Origin: an uncultured Clostridia bacterium
GTDB lineage: Bacteria > Bacillota > Clostridia > Oscillospirales > Acutalibacteraceae
NCBI GenBank assembly: GCA_947581635.1
Contig: CANPVE010000011.1
Location: 1-64,000 of the forward strand
Length of the DNA: 64,000 nt
Reading direction: 5' to 3'
Shown piece by piece: positions 25,795 through 33,863 of this stretch. The notes under the pieces were generated by a model, which was given only the letters and a program-made list of their open reading frames with translations, was not told where the DNA came from and made no database searches. Numbering within the stretch: the first letter of the stretch is position 1; every line of letters begins with the position of its first letter. The position numbers were made by a program, and so were the translations under genes.

Positions 25795-26670
25795 TTATAC
25801 CCCCAAACTGTCCATATCGCCGCCCAGCTTCTGATAAAATTTGACCAAAAGCAGGGTAATGAGAATCAATATGATCGACAGCGCCGCGCCCAACGGCCAG
25901 TTGTTGCCGCTTTGGAACTGGCGCTCAATGAGATTGCCGATGACGTCGGAGTTGCCGCCCCCGAGAATATCCGCTACAAAGAAGTAGCCGAGACTCGGGA
26001 TAAACACCATAATACTGCCCGAGAATATACCGCTCATAGTGAGGGGGATAATCACGCGAAGGAAGGTTGACGTCTTGCGTGCGCCCAAATCCGCCGAAGC
26101 CTCCAGCAGATTCTTGTCCAGCTTCTCGATAGAGGTGTAGAGCGGCAGCACCATGAAGGGGAAAAGGCAGTACACCATGCCGAGAACCGTGGCACCGCGG
26201 TTAAAGAGGAATTGTATGGGATGGTCGGCGAGGTGTGCGGAGGTAAGAAAGTTATTGAGAGGGCCGTTGGCTCCGAGAAAGCTCCTCCAACCGTAAATTC
26301 TGATGAGCGAATTCGTCCAGAATGGAATTATAACCAGCATATACAGCAATGCCTTGTATTTTGACGTCGTTCGCGCAATCAGGAAGGAGAAAGGATAGCC
26401 AATCAAAATACAGATCACGGTGGTCAAAAAGGCAACCAGAATGGATGTCATGTAAATCTGCACGTAATTCGGGTCAAACAGTCGTTTGTAATTGGCCAGT
26501 GTGAATTCAAATACAACGTTATAGCCGCTGTCCAAGCTGCAAAAACTCATCACCAACACATAGAGCAGAGGTATGGCGACGAAGAAGGCCAGCCACAGCG
26601 TAACGGGACCTACCATGGTAACAGCGGGGAGAGTATTTGACCGAAGGCGGTGCTTTGTCATCTTTGCCAT
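25795..26670 (-). CDS. potB: Spermidine/putrescine ABC permease
   Basis: The 291-aa protein has six membrane segments and an EAA loop EASADLGARKTSTFLRVIIP (about residues 190-209), typical of PotB. The first helix (WLAFFVAIPLLYVLVMSF) is the family start. It is separated by only 3 bp from potC and 11 bp from potA, so it is within one operon and forms the PotB/PotC heterodimeric channel. Confidence 0.88.
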   Translation of the reverse strand: MAKMTKHRLRSNTLPAVTMVGPVTLWLAFFVAIPLLYVLVMSFCSLDSGYNVVFEFTLANYKRLFDPNYVQIYMTSILVAFLTTVICILIGYPFSFLIARTTSKYKALLYMLVIIPFWTNSLIRIYGWRSFLGANGPLNNFLTSAHLADHPIQFLFNRGATVLGMVYCLFPFMVLPLYTSIEKLDKNLLEASADLGARKTSTFLRVIIPLTMSGIFSGSIMVFIPSLGYFFVADILGGGNSDVIGNLIERQFQSGNNWPLGAALSIILILITLLLVKFYQKLGGDMDSLGV

Positions 26671-26681
26671 GTCAATTCCCC

Positions 26682-27797
26682 CTATTGCATCACGACGTCT
26701 TCCACGGCTCCCGCGAAAACATCGTCAAAGGTGTGTATCAATTTGGCGTCGCCGTCATTCCAGTGAAGGTAGACCATGCCGCCCTTGGGCAGCTCCTGCC
26801 CCGCAAGCCGCTCTATTTTGACTTCGTTGCCGTTGGGCAGTTCCACCACGGTTTTGAGCACCGAGCCGACGTAAATCTGGTCTTTCACCGTGCCTGTTAA
26901 GTTAAATCCTTCCACCGGTTCAGCAGAATACAACATTCTCTCGGGTCTGACCGAAACGGCGAGCATTTCATTGTTTTTAAAATCTTCGTCAGGTACGCAA
27001 AAATCGCCCGATTCCACATTGATGTGGAGTTTTCCATTCTGCTTGGCGCGGACGATGCCGTCAAACAGATTGGTTTCGCCGATGAAGGTTGCCACAAACC
27101 GTGTGCGCGGTGATTCGTAAATTTGAGACGGCGTACCGACCTGCTGCAAAACCCCGTCGTTCATGATGCAAATTCTGTCACTCATGGTAAGCGCTTCTTC
27201 CTGATCGTGCGTCACATAAATGAAGGTTATGTTGAGTTTCTTTTGAAGCCGCTTCAATTCCAGCTGCATTTGTTTGCGGAGCTTCAAATCCAGCGCCCCA
27301 AGAGGCTCGTCCAACAGCAGAACCTTCGGTTTGTTGATGAGTGCGCGGGCGATGGCAACGCGCTGCTTCTGTCCGCCCGAGAGCTGCAACGGGTAGCGTT
27401 TCTCGAAGCCGCCAAGCTGCACCATGTCCAGCATTTCGGTGACGCGCTCTTTGATTTCCGCCTTTTTCACCTTTTTCATTTTCAGCCCGTAGGCCACATT
27501 ATCGTAGACGGTCATGTGGGGGAACAGGGCGTAACTTTGGAACACTGTGTTGACGTCACGTTCATAGGGCTCCTTGTTGTGAATATCCTCGTTTTCCACC
27601 TTGATGGTGCCGCTCGTTGGTTCCTCAAAGCCTGCCACCATGCGCAGTGTCGTGGTTTTGCCGCAGCCCGAGGAACCCAGCAGCGTGAGAAACTCCCCTT
27701 CGTATATGTCGAGGTCGAGGTCTTTGACAACGTGATTTTTGCCGTAAATCTTGTTCACGCCCTTGATTTCTACAATGACTTTTCGTTCTTCTGACAT
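26682..27797 (-). CDS. potA: Spermidine/putrescine ABC ATPase
   Basis: The 371-aa ATPase has Walker [10 protein letters not shown] (about residue 41), signature LSGGQKQR (about 139), Walker [13 protein letters not shown] (about 160) and the His switch in VTHDQEEAL. After about residue 240 comes a TOBE/MOP regulatory domain ([11 protein letters not shown] and following) as in PotA/MalK-type proteins. It powers PotB/PotC and follows the P-II gene by 27 bp. Confidence 0.9.
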   Translation of the reverse strand: MSEERKVIVEIKGVNKIYGKNHVVKDLDLDIYEGEFLTLLGSSGCGKTTTLRMVAGFEEPTSGTIKVENEDIHNKEPYERDVNTVFQSYALFPHMTVYDNVAYGLKMKKVKKAEIKERVTEMLDMVQLGGFEKRYPLQLSGGQKQRVAIARALINKPKVLLLDEPLGALDLKLRKQMQLELKRLQKKLNITFIYVTHDQEEALTMSDRICIMNDGVLQQVGTPSQIYESPRTRFVATFIGETNLFDGIVRAKQNGKLHINVESGDFCVPDEDFKNNEMLAVSVRPERMLYSAEPVEGFNLTGTVKDQIYVGSVLKTVVELPNGNEVKIERLAGQELPKGGMVYLHWNDGDAKLIHTFDDVFAGAVEDVVMQ

Positions 27798-27824
27798 AGC
27801 AATGTATCACTTCCTCTCTGCGTC

Positions 27825-28178
27825 TTACAACGCCTTTTCGTCCCGCTCGCCGGTTCTCAGGCGCATGGCCCCCTCGATATTGCGGATAAAGACCTTGCCG
27901 TCACCCACGTGACCGGTCGCAATTTTGTCGCGCAGCTCCGTGAGGATATCCTCAACATCGCCGTCCTTCACGACCACCTCCACGCGGATTTTCGGCAGCA
28001 GATTGATATTGATCTTGAAGCCTTTGATGACGTTGACAGCATTTTCGTCCACAACGCCCTTTTGTGTGCCGCAGCCCATGACGCTGGATATCGTCATGCC
28101 GCCGCATTGCTTGAGATCAAGAATTTCTTTGACCTTTTCCAGCTTTTCCGGTCTTATGATGATCACCAATTCCTTCAT
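27825..28178 (-). CDS. P-II family signalling protein of the pot operon (PotN-like)
   Basis: This 117-aa protein has the P-II trimer fold signatures: KELVIIIRPEKLEKVKEIL at the start and the C-terminal TGHVGDGKVFIRNIE then AMRLRTGE block that binds nucleotide. The T-loop differs from GlnB/GlnK. The segment VIKGFKININLLPK has no Tyr at the uridylylation position (position 51 in E. coli GlnB; an Ile here by my alignment). It is the first gene of the polyamine importer operon, matching the arrangement reported for the PotN subgroup of Firmicutes. It probably senses ATP/ADP state and adjusts PotABCD activity; that is inference from family and position. Confidence 0.8.
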   Translation of the reverse strand: MKELVIIIRPEKLEKVKEILDLKQCGGMTISSVMGCGTQKGVVDENAVNVIKGFKININLLPKIRVEVVVKDGDVEDILTELRDKIATGHVGDGKVFIRNIEGAMRLRTGERDEKAL

Positions 28179-28210
28179 TGTACAAATCTCCTCTTCATAA
28201 TTAGCATTTT

Positions 28211-28271
28211 CAATAAAGAAAAGGCAGCGATAGCATTTTCAGCCTCGTTGCCTTTGTGTTTGTCTTTATTG
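28211..28271 (-). terminator. Leader hairpin / attenuator of the pot operon
   Basis: In minus-strand RNA, CAATAAAG...CTTTATTG (outer) and AAAGGCA...TGCCTTT (inner) pair to form a long hairpin ending in a U-rich TTTTCTTTATT. It lies between the promoter at 28283-28311 and the P-II start at 28178. The position inside the leader suggests attenuation. It resembles the patA leader terminator (31496-31557). Confidence 0.55.
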
Positions 28272-28282
28272 AATTTAAGTGT

Positions 28283-28311
28283 ATTTTAGCGCTCTTGTTT
28301 TGATTTTACAA
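28283..28311 (-). promoter_or_regulatory. Promoter of the pot operon
   Basis: Read on the minus strand: TTGTAA (28311-28306), 17-bp spacer, TAAAAT (28288-28283). A palindromic operator is centred about 33 bp upstream of the -35. Confidence 0.6.
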
Positions 28312-28330
28312 GTAGCATAATTATTTATTT

Positions 28331-28352
28331 TTCTACTTAATTTTAAGTAGAA
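28331..28352. promoter_or_regulatory. Palindromic operator between pot and agu promoters
   Basis: TTCTACTTAA-TT-TTAAGTAGAA, two perfect 10-bp arms around 2 bp. The same core recurs at 31358-31375 and, less exactly, at 31399-31416, on both sides of the luxR-type gene. It is the likely binding site of that regulator. Confidence 0.7.
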
Positions 28353-28396
28353 AGCACCTAAAAACGGCTCTAAAATGAATTTTTTAATAAAAAATC

Positions 28397-28425
28397 TTGC
28401 ATTTTTCTTTGGCTGCGCGTATAAT
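28397..28425 (+). promoter_or_regulatory. Promoter of aguB-aguA
   Basis: TTGCAT (28397-28402), 17-bp spacer, TATAAT (28420-28425). The spacer shares the block CTTTGGCTG with the patA promoter at 31437-31465, a further sign of co-regulation. Confidence 0.7.
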
Positions 28426-28433
28426 CATCATCA

Positions 28434-28481
28434 ACGGCAAGGGGGCCTGTATGCGGTAAAGTGTGCAAGCTTCCTTGTCGT
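28434..28481 (+). other. Leader hairpin before aguB
   Basis: ACGGCAAGG (28434-28442) pairs with CCTTGTCGT (28473-28481), one G-U pair, directly downstream of the aguB promoter. It is followed by TTTATC, a poor T-run. It is in the same leader position as the stronger hairpins before pot and patA. Confidence 0.45.
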
Positions 28482-28506
28482 TTATCATATGTAGGAGGTT
28501 CAAATC

Positions 28507-29361
28507 GTGAGAACAGTAACAGTGGCGGCGACGCAAATGAGCGTGTCATGGGACAGGCAAGAGGCGCTCGATAAGGCGGAACAATTGGTGAGAGATGCGC
28601 ACGCGGCGGGCGCAGATATCATATTGTTGCAGGAATTGTTTGAGACGCCGTACTTCTGCCAAAAGCACCAATTTGAATACCTCTCGCTGGCGATAGAGAC
28701 AGAGGAAAATGCGGCGGTCAAGCGCTTCACAACGATTGCCAAAGCGCTTGGCGTTGTGATTCCCGTCAGCTTTTACGAAAAGCACGGCAACATCGCGTTC
28801 AACAGTCTGGCCGTGATTGACAGCGATGGAGAGGTACTTGGTGTATACCATAAAACCCATATTCCCGATGGAATGCCCTATGCGGAGAAATTTTATTTTA
28901 CGCCCGGCGACACGGGATTCAAAGTGTGGGAAACAAAATTCGGCAAACTTGGCTTCGGCATCTGTTGGGATCAGTGGTTCCCCGAAGCGGCACGCGCCAT
29001 GGCGCTCATGGGTGCGGAGCTGCTGTTTTATCCGACAGCCATCGGCAGTGAGCCGACACTGGGTAAAGATTCCAAGGAACACTGGCAAAACGTCATGAAA
29101 GGACATTCCGCCGCCAATATGACGCCTGTCATCGCCTCTAACCGCATCGGCAGAGAAACCGAGGGGGAGAGCGAAATTGTATTCTACGGCTCGTCGTTTA
29201 TCACGGACAATCACGGCTGTATTTTGAAAGAGATGGACCGCGTAAGCGAGGGCTTTATTACTCATGAATTTGACCTCGATGCGCTGGCAAAGGAGCGACG
29301 TGAATGGGGCATTTTTCGCGACAGACGTCCGGAAATGTATTCTATTCTAATGACGCATTGA
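28507..29361 (+). CDS. aguB: N-carbamoylputrescine amidase
   Basis: The initiation codon is GTG 28507 after TAGGAGG; 284 aa, the normal length. It is a nitrilase-superfamily enzyme with the Glu-Lys-Cys triad visible: QELFETPYF (Glu about residue 42), HKTHIPDG (Lys about 119) and GICWDQWFPEAAR (Cys about 156). The CWDQWFPE and PYFCQ segments are characteristic of AguB. It converts N-carbamoylputrescine to putrescine, CO2 and ammonia. It is the first gene of the aguB-aguA operon; the gap to aguA is 21 bp. Confidence 0.92.
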   Translation: MRTVTVAATQMSVSWDRQEALDKAEQLVRDAHAAGADIILLQELFETPYFCQKHQFEYLSLAIETEENAAVKRFTTIAKALGVVIPVSFYEKHGNIAFNSLAVIDSDGEVLGVYHKTHIPDGMPYAEKFYFTPGDTGFKVWETKFGKLGFGICWDQWFPEAARAMALMGAELLFYPTAIGSEPTLGKDSKEHWQNVMKGHSAANMTPVIASNRIGRETEGESEIVFYGSSFITDNHGCILKEMDRVSEGFITHEFDLDALAKERREWGIFRDRRPEMYSILMTH

Positions 29362-29382
29362 CCGACAAGGAGTGATAAAAAT

Positions 29383-30480
29383 ATGTCAAAGCAAATCGTC
29401 GGCTCGACTCCAAAATCCGACGGCTTCCATATGCCTGCGGAGTTTGAACCACAGGAAGAAATCTTTATGGTATGGCCCTGCCGCACAGACAATTGGCGAA
29501 ATGGCGCCAAGCCTGTGCAGGATCAATTCGCCAATGTCGCAAAGGCCATCAGCGAATTTGAGTCTGTCACAATGCTGGCGCCGCATGAGCAATATGAGAA
29601 TTGCCGCGCACACTTACCAAGCGATATACGTGTGATAGAGATGTCCTCAAATGACGCGTGGTGCCGTGACACGGGGCCGACCTTTTTGATCGACGGCAAG
29701 GGGCGTCGCCGCGCGGTAAGCTGGACTTTTAACGCGTGGGGCGGCTTGGTGGACGGACTGTATTTTCCATGGAATGACGATGACCTTGTCGCCGAGAAAA
29801 TCTGCGAATTGACACGCACGGAGTATTACCGCACCGAAGGGTTTGTGCTGGAGGGCGGCTCGTTCCATGTGGACGGAGAGGGAACCATTCTTACAACAGA
29901 AATGTGTCTGCTGTCCAAGGGGCGCAATCCCGCTATGTCAAAAGAAGAAATCGAGCATATGCTGTGCGAATATCTGGGCGGTGAGAAGGTATTGTGGCTG
30001 AAAGACGGTATCGACCCCGACGAAACCAACGGGCATATTGACGATGTTGCCTGCTTCGTAAGGTCGGGCGAGGTGTGCTGCATTGCCACCAAGGATAAAG
30101 GCCACCCGTTTTATGAGGCTTCACAAGCGGCCATCAAACAGCTTTCTGAGATGACCGACGCCAAAGGCAGGCGGCTGAAAATCCACCAGCTTTGCTGCAC
30201 CGGGAAGCCTGTATTTATGGCGGGCGCAGAAAGCATTGACCGCAGACGCGGCTCGCGGATGAGAAGAAACGGCGAATTGTGCATTGCCTCCTATGCCAAT
30301 TTCCTCATCTGCAACCGTGCCGTTATCGTGCCGCAGTATGACGACGAAAACGACGGCCTTGCGCTCAGCCAAATTCAGGCTATGTTTCCCGAACGCAAGG
30401 TTATCGGGGTGCGCACCCGTGAAATTGTGTACGGAGGTGGTAATATCCACTGCATTACTCAGCAAATGCCGAAAATATAA
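29383..30480 (+). CDS. aguA: Agmatine deiminase
   Basis: The 365-aa protein of the peptidylarginine-deiminase superfamily begins at ATG 29383 behind AAGGAG. Conserved elements include FMVWPCRTDNWRNGAKP near residue 27, the substrate-binding NDAWCRDTGPTF (about 89), EGGSFHVDGEGT (about 164), NGHIDDVACF (about 218) and the catalytic Cys in GGGNIHCITQQMP (about 357). It hydrolyses agmatine to N-carbamoylputrescine and ammonia, supplying AguB. The operon ends at a hairpin shared with the convergent luxR-type gene. Confidence 0.93.
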   Translation: MSKQIVGSTPKSDGFHMPAEFEPQEEIFMVWPCRTDNWRNGAKPVQDQFANVAKAISEFESVTMLAPHEQYENCRAHLPSDIRVIEMSSNDAWCRDTGPTFLIDGKGRRRAVSWTFNAWGGLVDGLYFPWNDDDLVAEKICELTRTEYYRTEGFVLEGGSFHVDGEGTILTTEMCLLSKGRNPAMSKEEIEHMLCEYLGGEKVLWLKDGIDPDETNGHIDDVACFVRSGEVCCIATKDKGHPFYEASQAAIKQLSEMTDAKGRRLKIHQLCCTGKPVFMAGAESIDRRRGSRMRRNGELCIASYANFLICNRAVIVPQYDDENDGLALSQIQAMFPERKVIGVRTREIVYGGGNIHCITQQMPKI

Positions 30481-30481
30481 C

Positions 30482-30535
30482 AAAAAAAACAGCCTCGTGG
30501 TTCAAAATTTGAATCTCGAGGCTGTGTGTTATCGG
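30482..30535. terminator. Bidirectional terminator between aguA and the LuxR-type gene
   Basis: ACAGCCTCG ... CGAGGCTGT with inner GGTTCAAA/TTTGAATC pairing (30489-30535). An A8 tract at 30482-30489 supplies a U-run for minus-strand RNA. The arms overlap the last codons of the LuxR-type gene. Confidence 0.75.
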
Positions 30536-31272
30536 TATTTCATCAGTTCGATCCTTCCTGAGACGCCCATCTTTTTATAAATATTTTGAAAATGCTTTTG
30601 CAGTGTGTGATTGGAAATGCTAAGCGCTTCTACCATCTCGTAATTGTCCTTATCGCTGAATATCATGCCCAAAATTTCGCTTTCGCGTCGGGTAAGGCCG
30701 AAACGCTGCGTCAGTTCCGAGACAGAATTCCGCGTCAAATGACCGCTGTCGGAGGCGTAAAAGCAGTAAAAGGCATAATTCAAATGCTTGCTCAGGGCGC
30801 GCAGATAAAACGCGTCATCGTCCGTAAAAGCGCCGTCGGATTTTGTGCGATAAAGCGTCAGGCAGGCGATGGTCTTTTGCGAATACACAATGCTCATTTG
30901 CAGGGTATCGTAAATGTCATGTGTTTTGTAGTATTGCCTGTAGATCGGCGAAGTCAATCGCTTGCTGTCAGGCATGATCTCACTCTCCCGAATGATGACA
31001 GTTTCCGAGGTGCGCATTACCCAGTCGGTGTGGTCAATTTCCTCGTATTGGTTGTAATCAATTTCAAATTGTGTGAAGTCGGGCGGCACGCAGTACGGGT
31101 CTGAGAGACAAAGACCATTGTGCTTCTCCTTGACCATCATAATGCTCGCGTAGCTGTAGGGAATGATACAGCGCAGATTTTCGAGGAATTTTTGTTTAAG
31201 CTGCTTTCCGTCCGCCGAGGTGTAAATTTGGTAAATCAATTCGTTGATTGCCAAAAAATCATTTTTTTCCAT
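30529..31272 (-). CDS. LuxR-family transcriptional regulator of the polyamine island
   Basis: The 247-aa minus-strand protein has an N-terminal GAF/PAS-like sensor (about 1-170) and a C-terminal LuxR-type HTH (about 185-247). The HTH includes LTRRESEILGMIFSDKDNYEM, SISNHTLQKHFQNIYKKMGV and SGRIELM. It is embedded between aguBA and patA, both transcribed away from or towards it, and its own promoter region carries the palindrome shared with the pot/agu intergenic region. It is therefore the natural candidate to bind CTACTTAA-NN-TTAAGTAG and to respond to a polyamine or agmatine. Activation versus repression is not evident, though operator positions upstream of the -35 boxes favour activation. 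Confidence 0.8.
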   Translation of the reverse strand: MEKNDFLAINELIYQIYTSADGKQLKQKFLENLRCIIPYSYASIMMVKEKHNGLCLSDPYCVPPDFTQFEIDYNQYEEIDHTDWVMRTSETVIIRESEIMPDSKRLTSPIYRQYYKTHDIYDTLQMSIVYSQKTIACLTLYRTKSDGAFTDDDAFYLRALSKHLNYAFYCFYASDSGHLTRNSVSELTQRFGLTRRESEILGMIFSDKDNYEMVEALSISNHTLQKHFQNIYKKMGVSGRIELMKYR

Positions 31273-31310
31273 TCAAATCTTCACCGCCTTATCAATTTTG
31301 ATGATAACTC

Positions 31311-31339
31311 ATCATAACATATTGTTATCAATTTGACAA
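31311..31339 (-). promoter_or_regulatory. Promoter of the LuxR-type gene
   Basis: Minus strand: TTGTCA (31339-31334), 17-bp spacer, TATGAT (31316-31311). The first palindromic operator lies about 20 bp upstream of this -35. Confidence 0.6.
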
Positions 31340-31357
31340 GCGGTATTTACATAATTT

Positions 31358-31375
31358 CTACTTAAATTTAAGTAT
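31358..31375. promoter_or_regulatory. Palindromic operator, copy 2
   Basis: CTACTTAA-AT-TTAAGTAT; the inner 7-bp arms are perfect and match the operator at 28331-28352. It lies between the divergent luxR-type and patA promoters. Confidence 0.65.
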
Positions 31376-31398
31376 AAATGATTAAAACGGATACCTTT

Positions 31399-31416
31399 CT
31401 GCTTAAAATCAAGCAG
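31399..31416. promoter_or_regulatory. Palindromic operator, copy 3 (degenerate)
   Basis: CTGCTTAA-AA-TCAAGCAG, within TTCTGCTT...AAGCAGAA. It is a relaxed version of the CTACTTAA palindrome, 20 bp upstream of the patA -35. Confidence 0.5.
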
Positions 31417-31436
31417 AAGGCGGATAAAATTAGCAA

Positions 31437-31465
31437 TTGCGCTTTGGCTGAGGCGGCGCTATAAT
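31437..31465 (+). promoter_or_regulatory. Promoter of patA
   Basis: TTGCGC (31437-31442), 17-bp spacer, TATAAT (31460-31465). The spacer begins TTTGGCTG as in the aguB promoter. Confidence 0.7.
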
Positions 31466-31495
31466 AAAGCCGCGAAAACAAAAAGTGGAAAGTGC

Positions 31496-31557
31496 AAAGG
31501 CGTATTTTTTCATGGATTCATGCCTATAAAAAATGCGCCTTTTCTTTTTATTTTTTA
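31496..31557 (+). terminator. Leader terminator (attenuator) before patA
   Basis: AAAGGCGTATTTTTT (31496-31510) pairs with AAAAAATGCGCCTTT (31528-31542), 15 bp with one G-U, followed by a T-rich tract to 31557. It lies downstream of the patA promoter and only 5 bp ahead of the AGGAGG of patA. Read-through must therefore be regulated or partial: a transcription-attenuation arrangement. Confidence 0.8.
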
Positions 31558-31573
31558 TTACAGGAGGACTATC

Positions 31574-32950
31574 ATGAGCAAGAGCAAAAATGAACAAGTG
31601 ATTCAGGATTTGGACAGGGTCATCGGACTCATTAAAACCGATACCAAGGATATCTCGGCAGAGGAGAAAAAGGCGATGGTGGCCGATACACTCGACCACT
31701 TCAATAACTATGTCAGCCCGGGCTGGCTCAAATACAGAAAGTCGGTTTCCTCCGACTCGGAGGAAAGTGCGGTGCTGGAATGGCAGGATGAGGGCGCTTA
31801 CTGCTATGGCTTGAACGGTGAGAAATTTATCGATTGTCTGGGCGGCTTCGGCATTTACACCTGTGGCCACCGAAATCCCGAAATTTTGGAGACGGTCAAG
31901 GCACAGCTTGACCATCAGGCACTTCACTCACAGGAGCTGCTTGATCCGCTGAGAGGCTACCTTGCCAAGGCAGTAGCTGACATTACTCCCGGTGATTTGC
32001 AGTATTGTTTCTTCACCAACGGCGGCGCAGAAGCGGTGGAAATGGCGTTGAAGCTGGCACGAATCGCGACGGGCGGCAGATGGTATATTTCGACGGTGGG
32101 CGCCTTCCACGGCAAATCCATGGGCGCTATCTCTATGGGCGGCAAGGGTACATACAGAATCCCTTATTCGCCGATGGTTCAGCAGGTGCAGCACGTGGAA
32201 TACGGCAACGCGGAGGATATACGAAAAGCCATCACCAATCTGCAAACGGTAGGAGAGAAGGTGGCCGCCGTTATTCTCGAACCCATTCAGGGCGAGGCGG
32301 GCGTGATCATTCCGCCGCAGGGCTATTTGACCGAAGTACGCGAAATCTGCGATGAAAAGGGCGTCGCGCTGATTTTCGACGAGATTCAGACAGGTATGGG
32401 GCGCACCGGTACCATGTGGCGCTGTGAGGCCGAGGGCGTTACCCCCGACATCATGACATTTGGCAAGGCATTTGGCGGCGGTATTATGCCGATTACAGGC
32501 ATTATCTGCAAGCCCAAAATGTGGACGGAGCAGTTGGTAGATAATCCCTGGCTGCTCGGTTCGCCCACCTTCGGGGGCAACCCCGTGTGCTGTGCGGCGG
32601 CAATTGCCACCATCAAATATATGCTCGAAAATGATATTCCGGGTGTGTGCAGGAAGAAGGGCGAATTCCTCAAGAGAGGGCTTGACAAGCTGGGTGCAAA
32701 GTATCCCGAGGTGATTGATGAAGTACGCGGTACAGGGCTTATGCTGGCGGTGGAATTCAAGACCAGCGAAATCGGCTATGAATGTGCCAAGGGCTTGTTT
32801 GCAAGGGGTGTGATGACAGCAGGAACGCTGGTCAATGCCAAAACAATTCGTTTCGAGCCGACCGCGGTGATCTCTCAGCAGGATATGGAGGACGTGATCT
32901 CGAGAATGGACGAGGCATTGGCGGATACCAAGAAAGCATTCAACCTGTAA
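31574..32950 (+). CDS. patA: Putrescine aminotransferase
   Basis: ATG 31574 follows AGGAGG (6-nt spacing); 458 aa, essentially the length of E. coli PatA/YgjG, which it resembles throughout. Visible features are PGWLKYRKSV (about residue 60), DCLGGFGIYTCGHRNP (about 95), the PLP-binding NGGAEAVEMALKLA (about 155), IFDEIQTGMGRTG (about 273) and the Schiff-base Lys in FGKAFGGGIMPI (about 300). It transfers the amino group of putrescine to 2-oxoglutarate, giving 4-aminobutanal. It heads an operon with an exporter-like gene and an aldehyde dehydrogenase that would oxidise 4-aminobutanal to GABA. Confidence 0.88.
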   Translation: MSKSKNEQVIQDLDRVIGLIKTDTKDISAEEKKAMVADTLDHFNNYVSPGWLKYRKSVSSDSEESAVLEWQDEGAYCYGLNGEKFIDCLGGFGIYTCGHRNPEILETVKAQLDHQALHSQELLDPLRGYLAKAVADITPGDLQYCFFTNGGAEAVEMALKLARIATGGRWYISTVGAFHGKSMGAISMGGKGTYRIPYSPMVQQVQHVEYGNAEDIRKAITNLQTVGEKVAAVILEPIQGEAGVIIPPQGYLTEVREICDEKGVALIFDEIQTGMGRTGTMWRCEAEGVTPDIMTFGKAFGGGIMPITGIICKPKMWTEQLVDNPWLLGSPTFGGNPVCCAAAIATIKYMLENDIPGVCRKKGEFLKRGLDKLGAKYPEVIDEVRGTGLMLAVEFKTSEIGYECAKGLFARGVMTAGTLVNAKTIRFEPTAVISQQDMEDVISRMDEALADTKKAFNL

Positions 32951-32963
32951 GGAACAATGTGAT

Positions 32964-33863
32964 ATGCTCAAAAAGAAAAAGGCCGCTCTCGTTTCCATCG
33001 CAATGCTGCTCACAGCCTCTGTTATATGGGGCAGCTCGTTTGTGGTGGTCAAAGACAGTTTGGATTATGTCACACCGGTATGGCAGCTTTTTGACCGATT
33101 GGCAATTGCGTCTCTGGGAGGCACTGTGATTTTTGCCATGCAACGCAAATATGTATGTGCCAAATATATTCGCCAAGGTGTGGTGCTGGGAATTATTTTT
33201 GCGGCAGCTCTTATTTTTCAGAATTATGGCGCCGATCTCAGCAGTGCGAGCAAATGCGCATTTCTAACCGTAAGCTATGTGGCGTTTACCCCTGTTATCG
33301 AGGCAGTATTCCTGCGAAAGACATTGACGGCAAGGAAAGCGGCCACAGTCGCGGTGTGCTTAGCGGGCGTGGCACTTATCACTTTAAATGAACGATTTTC
33401 ATTGGAATGGTGCGATATATTTTTGTTATTGACGGGATTTTTCTATGCCATGCATTTGCTTTGGATTGACCATTGTGGCGAAAAAGACGGAGTGATCGTC
33501 ATTCATGTGGTTCAGATATGGACGGCGTGTCTGATATCACTCGCGTCGGCACTGGTTTTGGAGCCGTTCAGCATTTCCAAAGATGGCTCATTTCTTCTGA
33601 GCATCATCTATTGTGGAATTTTTGAAGTGTTGATAGGTTTTTTGCTGCAATTTAGGGGACAGCAAAATACAAGTCCACAGCTTTCGGGGATATTGCTGTC
33701 GTCGGAATGCGTATTCGCGGGAATCTTTGGTGCGATATTCCAAAACGACAGTTTCAGTGTAAAAATGGGAATCGGTTGTCTGCTGATATTGATTTCCGCT
33801 GTGATGGAGTCGCTGAATTTTGAAAGGAAAGTGGAAAATGGAAATCAAAAAGATGTATATTGA
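32964..33863 (+). CDS. EamA/DMT-family transporter
   Basis: The 299-aa protein has about ten hydrophobic helices in two EamA repeats (roughly 1-140 and 150-290), with the family start LTASVIWGSSFVVVK. Drug/metabolite transporters of this type export or exchange amino acids, amines and drugs. Its place between patA (13-bp gap) and the aldehyde dehydrogenase (26-bp overlap) suggests it moves a polyamine, GABA or another intermediate, but the substrate is not readable from sequence. Confidence 0.8.
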   Translation: MLKKKKAALVSIAMLLTASVIWGSSFVVVKDSLDYVTPVWQLFDRLAIASLGGTVIFAMQRKYVCAKYIRQGVVLGIIFAAALIFQNYGADLSSASKCAFLTVSYVAFTPVIEAVFLRKTLTARKAATVAVCLAGVALITLNERFSLEWCDIFLLLTGFFYAMHLLWIDHCGEKDGVIVIHVVQIWTACLISLASALVLEPFSISKDGSFLLSIIYCGIFEVLIGFLLQFRGQQNTSPQLSGILLSSECVFAGIFGAIFQNDSFSVKMGIGCLLILISAVMESLNFERKVENGNQKDVY

